A DNA stretch of 64,000 nt from Rhyacichthys aspro. Taxonomy: Eukaryota; Chordata; Actinopteri; Gobiiformes; Rhyacichthyidae. Below, piece by piece: positions 48,626 to 58,176 of the stretch (its first letter is position 1; each line of letters opens with the position of its first letter). The notes under the pieces were generated by a model. The model did not search any database, was not told the origin of the DNA, and saw nothing but the letters and a program-made list of their open reading frames with translations. The translations under genes and the position numbers were made by a program. The stretch spans positions 17,502,169-17,566,168 of the forward strand of contig CM072153.1 in the NCBI GenBank assembly GCA_036850595.1, given 5' to 3'.

Positions 48626-48882
48626 ACCTTTAGGGTTTGTGGGTGACTGGAGACGATCCCAGCAGCTTTGGGAATGAGCAGGGTACACCTAATATACACC
48701 CTGACACTGACAGACAACCATTCACTCTCACATTCATTCACAAGGGGCACTTTAGTTTGTTCAGCTGACTGTGGGATGAAGCCTGGAAAGAACTCGGGGA
48801 GGACATGCAGACTCATCACAGAAAAGTAGAACGTCTGCTTTTTGAACCCACGAACGCTAACCTGTCTGCCACTGTGCATTTA
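48626..48882 (-). repeat. tRNA-derived SINE (LINE-tail family), minus orientation
   Basis: On the minus strand it reads CACAGTGGCAGACAGGTTAG, CGTGGGTTCAAAAAGCAG (B-box position) and TCTGTGATGAGTCTGCATG, then TCCTCCCCGAGTTC. This matches the head and body of the 17305-17632 family. Sequence divergence is high, so it is an old copy. Confidence 0.65.
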
Positions 48883-49041
48883 TTATTAAACCATCCATAA
48901 ATGTGAGAATAAGCATTGTGTCATTGTCATTGTCATCCCATGCTGTAATTCATGTGAGTTTAAGGCATTTTTTATAGGCTTTAACTCTGACAGATGATCT
49001 TTCCTTTGCTTCCACGCTCACATTATCCAGTCATCTTAAAA

Positions 49042-49490
49042 TGCACATACACTTTGCCAAAATATTGGGTCACCCCTTTGTAATGAAAAGTTTTGACTGC
49101 TAAGCTCATAATGATATTCAAGGCAGTTGTGTGCTTTTAATGTCATAGAGACAGTTTGAACGGGACCCTTTTCTATTCTTTCACGACAAGGCATCTGTGC
49201 ACAAGGCAAGGTTCAAAAAGAAATGATTGATTCAGTCAGTGTGGAAGAAGTCGAGTGGTCTGCAGAAAGCCCAGCTGCACAACTCTAGTGTCACTTTCAA
49301 TGCAAATCTTAAGCCAAAACTCATCACCAAACATCAGTGACTTGTGCAAATGGGTAAAGTCATTTCAAGCACTTCCAAAACTGTGGCAACAGAGATGGAA
49401 ATACAATTTTCAAATACATAAATCATGTTTCCAATCTTCTGTTCCAAAGTAGGGGATGTGCCAGTACTTTTGTATGTTTGGTGTATGCAC
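49042..49490 (+). mobile_element. Decayed Tc1/mariner-like element
   Basis: The left terminus is TGCACATACACTTTGCC followed by AAAATATTGGGTCACCCC. The right terminus read on the opposite strand is GTGCATACACCAAACATAC then AAAAGTACTGGCACATCCCC, so the two are imperfect inverted repeats. Inside, the frame around 49248-49275 reads VEWSAESP, resembling the W-PAQSPDLNP catalytic region of Tc1 transposases, but the rest is broken. The autonomous reading frame is gone. Ends are within a few bases if the inverted repeats are read correctly. Confidence 0.62.
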
Positions 49491-49551
49491 AAGTCACTGG
49501 TGTTTGGTGATGAGTTTTGGTTCGAGGTCTGCATTTAAAGTGACACCAGAG
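49283..49551. repeat. Long imperfect inverted repeat (foldback) overlapping the Tc1-like element
   Basis: Arm 49283-49350 and the reverse complement of arm 49485-49551 align at roughly 85% by eye over about 67 bases. They share ACTCATCACCAAACA and AGTGACTTGTGCA blocks. Both arms in their own sense encode the same peptide shadow (QNSSPN.SDLC). The 134-base spacer includes the right end of the Tc1-like element, so two oppositely oriented fragments of one repeat lie side by side. Confidence 0.8.
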
Positions 49552-50842
49552 AGAGACCTTTTTATTTCCAAAGTCTTACTGCAGTGTACTTCCACGCATT
49601 ACGTTAAAATAAAACAGGGCAATACAGTTGTGGTTAGCCTCAGCAGTTTCCTCGCAGTCAAGGTTATGGATTCATTTAAGTAGGTTTTGTCCATGTGCTA
49701 CCGTTTCTCACTGGATATTTTGCCCAGTGACAGCAAAGAATTGTCCAATAAAGCCTTAATTTGTTCAACACTATTACTCTCTATTCTGTCTGTTGTATCT
49801 TGAGTCTCATGCGATAGACTTAAATCCAGATGACACAAAACAGAGCCCAGAGATATTCTGTCCCTCCAACCATTTCACTCTGCACTGTGTTTAGAGACAG
49901 CACTGGCCAATTCAAATATTGCCCTTATTGTTTCATCGTCTGGAGACATGGAGTAGTCTGAATCCTGTGAAAACTATTCTCACTTGTCTCAAATAACGAA
50001 TACAACAGAGCTCCTGTCTGTCACATTGATTTACGCTCGTCTCCGGATTTGTCGTTGCTCTTTTGCCACACACTGTCCTTTGAAAAAGTGGAAACTATGA
50101 GTGTGAAAATAATTAATAATGAAGCCTACTCCACATTTGACCCTCCAGACTCAAGGCAGATTTAAAAATCAATTTCCTGACGTTCCAATATAATAACTTC
50201 ACACCGGATTCATACACATAAATCCTAATTTCCTTGGATTTTAATTAGATTTTGACCACAAAGTTAAGTCAAACAGTGTATTATGTCTTTTTTGTGTAAG
50301 AGATTTAACAGTAACACATGAAAAAGTAAGGAAAATCCAATCTCCTCCCCTACAGCTCACTTCCCTCTGTCCTAAACATAGCCTTTACATAAAGAACTAC
50401 AGGAAGTCATTTCCTGCTGCTGTGGAAATAACTCTTTTATACAGAGATCTGGATATACAGCCCTTACAGTGACCTTTTGATGCATTTTTGTGAACACTTT
50501 AAATAAGCCACTTCCTTGGCTTATGTCGTTTATCAAAGCATTTCCCATCATGCCTGTGTGCTCTAACATGGTATAGTAGGCTACAGATTTAGGTAGTTCT
50601 ATTCTGGCATATTGATTTTAACAAAAGGTAATGAGTAATGTCAAAGAGCAGAGAGAGAGTAAATCTAGAGACCTGGGCACAGAACTGATAACATATTATG
50701 TAACTCTGCTTCTGCTCTGTGCTCATTCAGATAATGCTGACAACAACATTGACTCCAGGCTATTATCTATAATGTAATTTTCCACATACTGTATAGTTCA
50801 CTGTATATTACATAGAAACTAGCCCATAGGGTACAGAAAAAG

Positions 50843-51149
50843 CAATGGTTCTCAAGTGGTCTCAGTTTGTTTGGGACGCACCTGTTTCCTCTCAAATTCA
50901 TCATTAAAGCTGTTTTCACACCGAACATGTTTGATTTAATCTTAATCGCTTTCATCTTTTAAATCCAGTGTCAACAAACACTTCACTCACTTTCACTGAG
51001 TCTGTGAAAATAAACCACCCTCATGATATAATAGGGTTTGAATTGTATTTGTTTTTATGAAAGACCTAATTATTTTACAGCTCAGTCCATGATCCACCAA
51101 CAACATGCTCTGGACCCATTTCTGAGTCAGGACCCACCAGTTGAGAGTG
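50843..51149. mobile_element. Decayed hAT (Charlie-type) nonautonomous element
   Basis: The left end reads CAATGGTTCTCAAGTGGTC. Near the right end TCAGGACCCACCAGTTGAGA is the mirror of the canonical hAT end CAGTGGTTCTCAACTGGTGGGTC, with the outermost bases deleted or mutated. The interior is AT-rich without a transposase frame. No 8-bp target duplication could be found, consistent with loss of the right tip. Confidence 0.6.
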
Positions 51150-51644
51150 TAATTTTAGTTCTTTTCTTTTTTTATCACACATTAAAACAATTGTGAAATG
51201 GGATTCCATTTAGAAGCTATTTAAAGCCTACAATGAAGAGGCCCAAACAGTGTTGTGAGTCTCCAGTTTTCAATCCAAGTCAATTTTAGAGTCGAAGTCA
51301 CCAAAAATAGTTTGAGTTATGTCCATCACCACTTGAGGTAAAAGTCAAGGAGAGGGAGGAGACTGTGTGAGGCGTTGAAGCTGAGGAGGATGGATCCACT
51401 GCTGAGGCCGGGCGGGGGAACAGCTAAATAACAGAAAGAGAGGGTGCTTGAAATTTTTGATTGCTAAACGATAATTGACCGAGAGATAGAGGTGGAAAGA
51501 GAGACACGTGAGAGGATGCAGAGTGGCGGGAGATGAGAGATTTAATTTACGCTTTAGCTTCATGAGTCCAAACCATCAAAAAGTAAGAGTCACAGGTCCA
51601 GAAAACGAGTACTGTTTAGCCTTAATTAAATAGAGTCAGTGTAG

Positions 51645-51745
51645 ATTGACAAGAAAAAGACGGAAAGAGAAGGAAAAGACGTTGAGCAAATGACCCAAGC
51701 CGGAATCAATCCCCAGTTGCTAAAGTATATGGTACAGCGACCTAT
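51645..51745 (-). repeat. Decayed tRNA-derived SINE
   Basis: On the minus strand GGGGATTGATTCCGGCTTGG carries the same B box and flanks as the well-preserved copy at 37245-37390 (GGGGGTTGATTCCGGCTG). It is followed by GGTCATTTGCTCAACG and a pyrimidine-rich tail. The A-box half is weak. Confidence 0.55.
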
Positions 51746-53967
51746 CATTGTACATTTTACAGACATTTTGGTGTAAATTGCTAAGATTCCCAATAATTTA
51801 GATGAACCAACCCATACAAGAACCCTAAATTTGACATGTTGACCTTTATTGTTAAGACATTATTGCAATATACAACATCATCACAACAGAATTTATATGT
51901 CTTTATTAAAAATATCCACAGTTTTCAGCTCCTGGTGCAAATAAAATAACAGGATATCACATCAGAGCAGCTATTAAAAAGATAAATGCAGATTTAGAGA
52001 GATTTAATGTTTAAAAATAAATGTAATGTTTCTGAATGACTGCAATGTATCATAAATACTAAACTGTTTTGAATAGAGTCGAGATAAAACTAACACATTT
52101 GGTGCAAGAGCAGTGTGCCTTCCTATTGGCTCTTCCAAATAATAACTCTGATTGGCTAAAAACTTGCTAAATAGAGTCAATGGTAAATGCAATGTGCTAT
52201 GATTAAGTATTTCTAATGTTTTTCACAAAGGACCTTACGCAACCATTTCCTGCCAAGGTTTTTCTAAAAATAAAAAAACAGTTTAATCAGAAACCACAGA
52301 ATAAGTTCTGTCTTTTTCCACATCCTCAAATTTGATGTAAACATTTCCGACCTGCCATTTTTCCTTTTTTTTTCCAGCTTCACAACTCAGCCCTGGGCCA
52401 AAGGAATGTTTTAATTAAATCTATTGAAATTCAACACTTATCATTCTTCTTGGGGAATTAGGAGCTATAGATGTGTGTGATTCGAATGCAACGGGAGCTT
52501 TTGTTATGCAACGTGAGGCACAAACGCATCTTTACAGCCGCGAAGAAGCTCATGCTGAAAGCAGCAGTGATTGAGTTCAATAAGCATGGAGACAGCAGTG
52601 AAGATTAGACAGATTGTTCTCATTACGTCCACTGCCTTTCAGTTAATATCCCGCTGCTCTGGCCTCTTAGCATGCACACACACAACACGGTTACATGACA
52701 GCGAGGCTCCTCTGTCCTAGACGTATAGGTTTAATCCATACCAATAATGTTTTAATTGAGATACAGCAGTGAGGACGTGGATCATCATGTGTTGAGGCTC
52801 TGCGAGGGTTGACTGTGAACTGAAAGTGTACAGCGTGACCCGGGCATCACCGCTCGGATGTGCAACCTCGGTTTAGTCGATTCCCAGCAGTGTCTTTTTA
52901 CTGTTTGTTAGGATTTGTGGCTGCGTACCCCTCAGGCAGCAGTGTCATGTCACTGCTTCATATCCTGAATCCCGTTACTGAATGTTGTAAAGGACAGCAA
53001 ATATTGATCCTCGTCGTTGGGTACACGGTGGCCCTTACATCCTAAATAGCTCTTGTTTCTGATAAGAAGGGAAGGTCAACTCAAGTCCCAAGACCAAGGA
53101 TTATATTGAAATGTTATGTAAGAAGCTAACTAACAAGATTTATGGTCAGTCTTACATCCTTCGTGGTTGGCCTGTAATGCAAACCTGGGACACTGTTCAT
53201 TTGCATAGTGTTGCTTTAATGTAAAACTATGAGACTTTACAGGAGACTAAAGGAGAAAAAAATGCTGCAAACACATGAGACTGTAACCTCTCATATCTGA
53301 TAGAACATAAGAAACATTATGCAACTTTGTACCTCAAAACATGGAGCCTGAAAGCCATTAAAAATAATAGCCTCAATTTTATTTAGATGGTTTCTTGTCA
53401 TGAAATGGAAAAATAAACTCTCTTTAATCGTGGCTGGTTCAACAGATATGCACCAGTCTAACAACAACCATCTTCAAAAAATGTGTGTCTTACCAGAATC
53501 TGTTATTACATAAACTCATATTTACCTCACAACTTAAGATATTTATGGAGCAATGACAATCCTATATGAGTTTGTGAGTTTGACGCAGCTCTCGTGGCTA
53601 TTCATCCTGAAAAGTTAAGCTGTGACATAAATCTGTTTGTGGAACATGTCATTGTCTTTAAAAAAAAAAAACCACTGGAAATAAATCACCTGATGACTTC
53701 GACACAGTAAAAACCTTGAAACACTTTAACTTTAAGACTTCATGCAAGAATGGGTGTTACTAATAAAGAGACTCTTCTCCTTTAGCAGCGCTCAGTTTGT
53801 CTGCTCTGGGCAGTTGTGAGGACAGGAAACAATGTACCTGCATCTGGGTTTTAATGAGCCATTTGAAGTCAATAGAAAATTATATACAGACTAGTTTTCA
53901 CTCCCATACTCACTCATCTGAATACTAAATCTTTTTACGCAATGCACCTTTAATGCCGAGCCTATCA

Positions 53968-53973
53968 TTTATT
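53968..53973 (-). terminator. Candidate polyadenylation signal of the TIR-domain gene
   Basis: The minus-strand AATAAA lies 32 bases beyond the stop codon of the TIR gene. If used, the 3' UTR would be only about 50 bases, very short for a vertebrate mRNA. It is a six-base motif in AT-rich DNA, so chance occurrence is possible. Confidence 0.45.
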
Positions 53974-54005
53974 TTTGAGCATTAAAGGGTGGGTGTGTTA
54001 AATGA

Positions 54006-55247
54006 TTACTGCTCCAACCACTCTCCTCTGTTCAGCTGCTGGCAAACATACTGACAGAAACACACTGCTCCGGGCAGGTGACCGGTGGAGGGGGGTGGTG
54101 GGAAGGGGAAGTGTTTTTTGGCGAGGCAGCAAGTGTAACCAGAGGAGAAGTACAACAGGGCTCTGTGAAACATGTCCTCAACGCAGCCAAGCTCCGAAAA
54201 CGTTTTTGTGAACTCTTCTCTGCAGCCATCCAGCGACACGTACACAAGGTAGATTTTTGAATTGGATCGACAGCCCATTAAGACCTTTTCCTTCAAGAGT
54301 AGTATGTTGGCTTGTCCTATAGCTTTCTGCAGCTCCCTCACAACATGCTTCTCATCGTCCCATTTCCAGAGACTAAGCTGAATAAGAATCCCCAAGGGAA
54401 CAATGAAGGCAGATACAATACCAACTACCTCAAGATCATTAAAAAATACTGAGGGTTTAAAAGTGAATGTGAAAGCCATGAACATGATACACATTACAGT
54501 CCAGGATAAAAAAAATACAACAGCAAACATATAGACCAATACTCTTTTCCAGAGTGGACGTAGCCACACTTGTGTTTGAGCGACACTGTTGATGATCCTC
54601 AGAGCTTCTCGGTACTGGTCTTGGTCCTGTATGATCAGACGCAGCTGGTCTGGGACGTCCATGTCACTGAAAACCCCAGAGTCCCACGAATAGAGCCTCT
54701 CCTCGTTGGCAGCAGTGAGGGGCTGTAGGGCCTTACCATTGTAAATAGACGGAGGCTGGTACGGCACCACTGTGGATCCTTTGAGCTCATGGTTGGGCGT
54801 ACAAAGCACTTTGAGCAGCTTGTTCATGAAGTCTGGATGGGTGGCCTCCAGGTAGGTCAGGTGGCAGAGGTGCAGCGGGATGGAGACGTCTGGATCCAAC
54901 AGAACCGGGACTATGGGCTTCCTTTCCAGGCAGTCCCTAAAAAGAGACATGTTTGCTTCAAGGAGACACCAGCGACTCCTCACAAACTCCGGACTCAGGA
55001 CCAGCAGGACTTTCTGGCTCTGGAGGATGCATTCAGACATGTTCTCCAACACGGTGCGTCCCGGGATGAAGTCCCGCTCATGGTAGCAGACCTTCAGACC
55101 GATGGACTCCAGCTTGTCGATGAGGGAGTAGGTCCACTTGTAGTCGATGCTGCTGTAGCTTAAAAAGACATGGTAGCACTCACTATGTCTTAATTTGGGC
55201 GGGACAAAGAGAGAAGTGAGCTGTGATTGGATGTCGGAGGACGCCAT
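54006..55247 (-). CDS. Uncharacterised TIR-domain protein with two C-terminal membrane segments (413 aa)
   Basis: A single long coding exon. Residues about 25-150 form a TIR domain: box 1 HVFLSYSS (26-33), the BB-loop RDFIPG (58-63), VLLVLSPEFVRSRWCLLE (80-97) with the conserved WC..E glutamate at 97, and PIVPVLLD (111-118). A linker (about 150-230) follows. Hydrophobic spans at about 236-264 and 272-293 are predicted membrane helices, and a charged then Cys-rich tail of about 120 residues ends with TAA. There is no signal peptide, LRR, Ig or death domain, so it is not a TLR, IL-1 receptor, MyD88, TRIF or SARM1. The order TIR then membrane is the reverse of TLRs. I start at ATG 55247-55245 (GAAATGG, good context), two bases after a clear splice acceptor (AG at 55251-55250). 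This implies an upstream noncoding exon. I do not recognise an orthologue. Membrane-anchored immune signalling or NAD-cleaving activity are both only inferences. Confidence 0.88.
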   Translation of the reverse strand: MASSDIQSQLTSLFVPPKLRHSECYHVFLSYSSIDYKWTYSLIDKLESIGLKVCYHERDFIPGRTVLENMSECILQSQKVLLVLSPEFVRSRWCLLEANMSLFRDCLERKPIVPVLLDPDVSIPLHLCHLTYLEATHPDFMNKLLKVLCTPNHELKGSTVVPYQPPSIYNGKALQPLTAANEERLYSWDSGVFSDMDVPDQLRLIIQDQDQYREALRIINSVAQTQVWLRPLWKRVLVYMFAVVFFLSWTVMCIMFMAFTFTFKPSVFFNDLEVVGIVSAFIVPLGILIQLSLWKWDDEKHVVRELQKAIGQANILLLKEKVLMGCRSNSKIYLVYVSLDGCREEFTKTFSELGCVEDMFHRALLYFSSGYTCCLAKKHFPFPPPPSTGHLPGAVCFCQYVCQQLNRGEWLEQ

Positions 55248-56236
55248 TTCTGTAAAAGACAGAACAGTGTGGTCTATCACTGACTACTTTCTGGCTGTGA
55301 TAAACATGTTATTAATTAAATACCAAAATAACTCAACGCACACAACACATGAAGAATCACACACTGTCTGCCGTCACCGTCTGTTTTCATAATTAACAGT
55401 CATATTTTTATGCCTAAATCAATATATACCATGAAGAATTGTCATTTAATTCCAAAAGCAGCATCCAGACAGTAAAATAACACTATGCAACATTTTTACC
55501 ATACTTTACTCATATCTTTACCATCAAATTTGTTAAATAAGTAGCCTGATATGAAAATGCTCCACTATGTACAAAGAAAGCAATGCGTCCCACGTATAGA
55601 AATGTGAACAAATTACCAAACCCACACTAAAATAATCACAGCCAACATTTATCTCTATTAAAGCGCAATACCTCATTCATACAGATCTGCTCCTATGACT
55701 GATCTCACTGTTGGCTCAGGCCCAGGACATACATACTGGGACGGCCTGTGTGTGTGTAGTGAAGTTGTAGAGTGATTGTGTTACTTAGTGTTGCTTTGAT
55801 GGAGGAGATGAGTCAGGTCGATAGCAACAAATACATGATCCCTCTCCCTCTGACAAACTTCAATCACACAGTCACTTACTATTGTCATTTGAATACTTTA
55901 GGTCACTTTTAGAAATGATTAAGGTGATGTGACCAAGCATGAAATACAGGATATTTAGCCCATACTGTATTTTACAATTGGCTCTGATGCTGGACATGTT
56001 CGTGGTTATATTTGAAATGATGACATACACTAAAATATTGCATTACTTTTAATTCAATTCATCAGTATTTATACAGTTCCAAACTATAACCTTAAAATGG
56101 AAACCCAACCAGCTCCTTCTTCAGTAACAGAGTGAAAAACAAAGGATTTGTATTGAAGTATTTATTCACCTATACTCAAGTTTAAAAGCAAAGATTCCAG
56201 CATAATGTCCCATAAAACTGAACAGTAAGTACCTAC

Positions 56237-56450
56237 CTGAAATGAATGCAGGCAAACGCTCTTTACTTTTGGCAAAAGTGAAAGTAAACAAAATGGAAAA
56301 TGAAAAGAAGCCTTAAAGAAATAATGCTGCACTCGGTTCTGTTAAATGATGAATAGACAGAGTGTGCCTTTAAATGTACACTGGGCGTGCATTGAGCAGG
56401 AAGTCTTCAAGGGAAGTTCACTACTTTCTATTTTGCTGTTCCTCTTTTAA
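56237..56450 (-). promoter_or_regulatory. Candidate 5' noncoding exon/promoter of the TIR gene with IRF- and Ets-like motifs
   Basis: The TIR coding exon starts behind a splice acceptor, so a 5' exon is expected upstream. A good minus-strand donor, TTTCAG then GTAGGTACTT (GT at 56236-56235), lies about 1 kb away. Just upstream are GAAAATGAAA (56296-56305, fits the IRF/ISRE core GAAANNGAAA) and GTGAAAGTAAAC (56278-56289). A TATA-like TTTAAA is at 56369-56374. AAAAGAGGAA, read on the minus strand at about 56439-56448, resembles a PU.1/Ets site. The linkage is inferred; short motifs are frequent by chance. Confidence 0.3.
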
Positions 56451-58105
56451 TTTGCCTCGCTCAGTCATTTTAGACACACTAAAACATACCCAGAACTGTC
56501 AGTACAAGATAGATATTCCCCACTCATGAACTCCTATTGGATCAGTCGACCATTTACCTACAGTGGGCGGGCTTTATTCTGTGATTGGTTGTATAGATAT
56601 CCATATGCATCCAGAGGCAATTTATTATGCATCTGTTGTTACTGCCCCATGAACATTCAACTGGACTCCACAGAGACCAGACTAACTCTTTGTACAGAAC
56701 AAAACCTATGGTGGGCCAGGCTAACGTTATGCAGTTTTCCTTCTATAAACTCAACCCCCCCAAAAACGTAACAATAATAAACTGAGCGAACAGGTTTACC
56801 AGCCAATGAATGATTGAGGACATGACTGGAACAACCTCAAATTTCAATCGACACCTGTTAAAATTGCAAACCTCAAATGTACGTCAAATGCTTTTATTAG
56901 CTAACTCAAACACTGGGGACTTGAGACTGACCTGGGACTTGAGAATTGATGACTCCATTACAACATTACTTAGCCTCAGTTTTCATTTCAGCAGGGACCA
57001 CTTCTGTGATCAAATAACTTTAGACAGTACATAAAAATGTATATTGTATATTCAGCCAGTCAGCTTTTATGAACAACATCATGATTCACTCTAAACAATC
57101 CCAGAGGTGAATGAGAGGACCTCTATCTTGAAGAGTAGTGACCTGAGAAAGATCATTGAGCAGCAAGGTCTCTCTGTGTCATTGACCCTGGGCCATTTTA
57201 ATATCAGCGAGATATTGAAAAACAGAGAGAATCTCATTTATCAAAACAAGCCTGGTGTCCTGGCTGACATTAAAGAACAATTTAAAGGACAGGGGATCAC
57301 ACGGTGCGCTTTTTTTCCTCCAAGTTTTTATCAAGCCAAACAGTCTAAATGAAAGCTGTGGCCCCGGGGAGCACAGAGACATGTTATTCCTCTGTTTGAT
57401 TGTATTTTCTTTGGTTTGCTGCTGCCAGTTTTATACCAACCCCACTCTAATCTGTCGGTGACATAACTGAACAAGTGCCTCAGGGGAAAAGGGGAAACTT
57501 CAACTGCTCCATTGAATATGTTACAGTATTACTTAACTTTTCTCTATTCTCTACGTTTATAGCATGGTTCATGGGGTCTGGCATCCTTCCTTTCAAACTC
57601 AGTAAAAACCGCTTCAACCTAACTTTGTTCCAATGTACCCACATGAATCTGAAATGATAACTGTATAATGTGCTCGGACAGATGAGAACACACAGGGACA
57701 CACACACATCACTGTAGAGCAGCATATGACACTGATAAAGAACCCTCCAGACGTCTTACTGCTTGTGAACGACTAATGAGCAAAACGCAAACTAGCAACC
57801 AACACTAAGTAACTACAAACAATGGTTTATTTACTCAACCACAGTCTCCCACAGCGGTGTTTAGCACTAATGACAGTTTAGGTCTGAGTTTGTCTCTAAA
57901 AAGAAACACATGCAGTTACAAAGGAGTTCACTGAGGGTTTTGTATCGGGAATAGTCCCAGCACTGACCAGACCAATAGAAAACAGGGTGAGTCCTTGTCT
58001 TTGTATTTCTCTTGACATGTTGGTCCTCACCAAGCGCTTCCAGGAAAGTCCATACGCCAGGAAAAAAGAGAAAAAAATATTCTAATTTTCCTTTCTGGCT
58101 TATTT

Positions 58106-58176
58106 CAGGTAAACAACTGTTGTTACTTAGATTAATGAAAAGATTAATCTAAGTGAGATTTGTTGTTTTTTACCTG
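58106..58176. repeat. Foldback element, about 71 bp
   Basis: ACTTAGATTAAT (58125-58136) and ATTAATCTAAGT (58143-58154) form a perfect 12-bp stem around a 6-base loop. Symmetry continues outward with mismatches to CAGGTAAA (58106-58113) and TTTTACCTG (58168-58176). The whole 71-bp unit is thus a single hairpin, as in a minimal foldback MITE. No flanking duplication was found. Confidence 0.8.

Larger units (their letters stand above)
28031..53967. other. Gene desert between avpr1a and the TIR-domain gene
   Basis: About 26 kb with no exon I can recognise on either strand. Supported contents are SINEs, a shared teleost dispersed repeat in two copies, a perfect hairpin at 28975-29012 and a hAT MITE with target duplication. 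An LTR with primer-binding site, a hAT relic at 50843-51149 and a Tc1-like/foldback cluster near 49.0-49.6 kb are also present. Distal enhancers of avpr1a could lie here but cannot be demonstrated from a single sequence. Confidence 0.65.

Noticed and set aside
55248..55280. Longer start for the TIR protein at 55280
   Set aside because: The codon there is GTG, and the 11 extra codons read through what looks like the polypyrimidine tract and AG of a splice acceptor.
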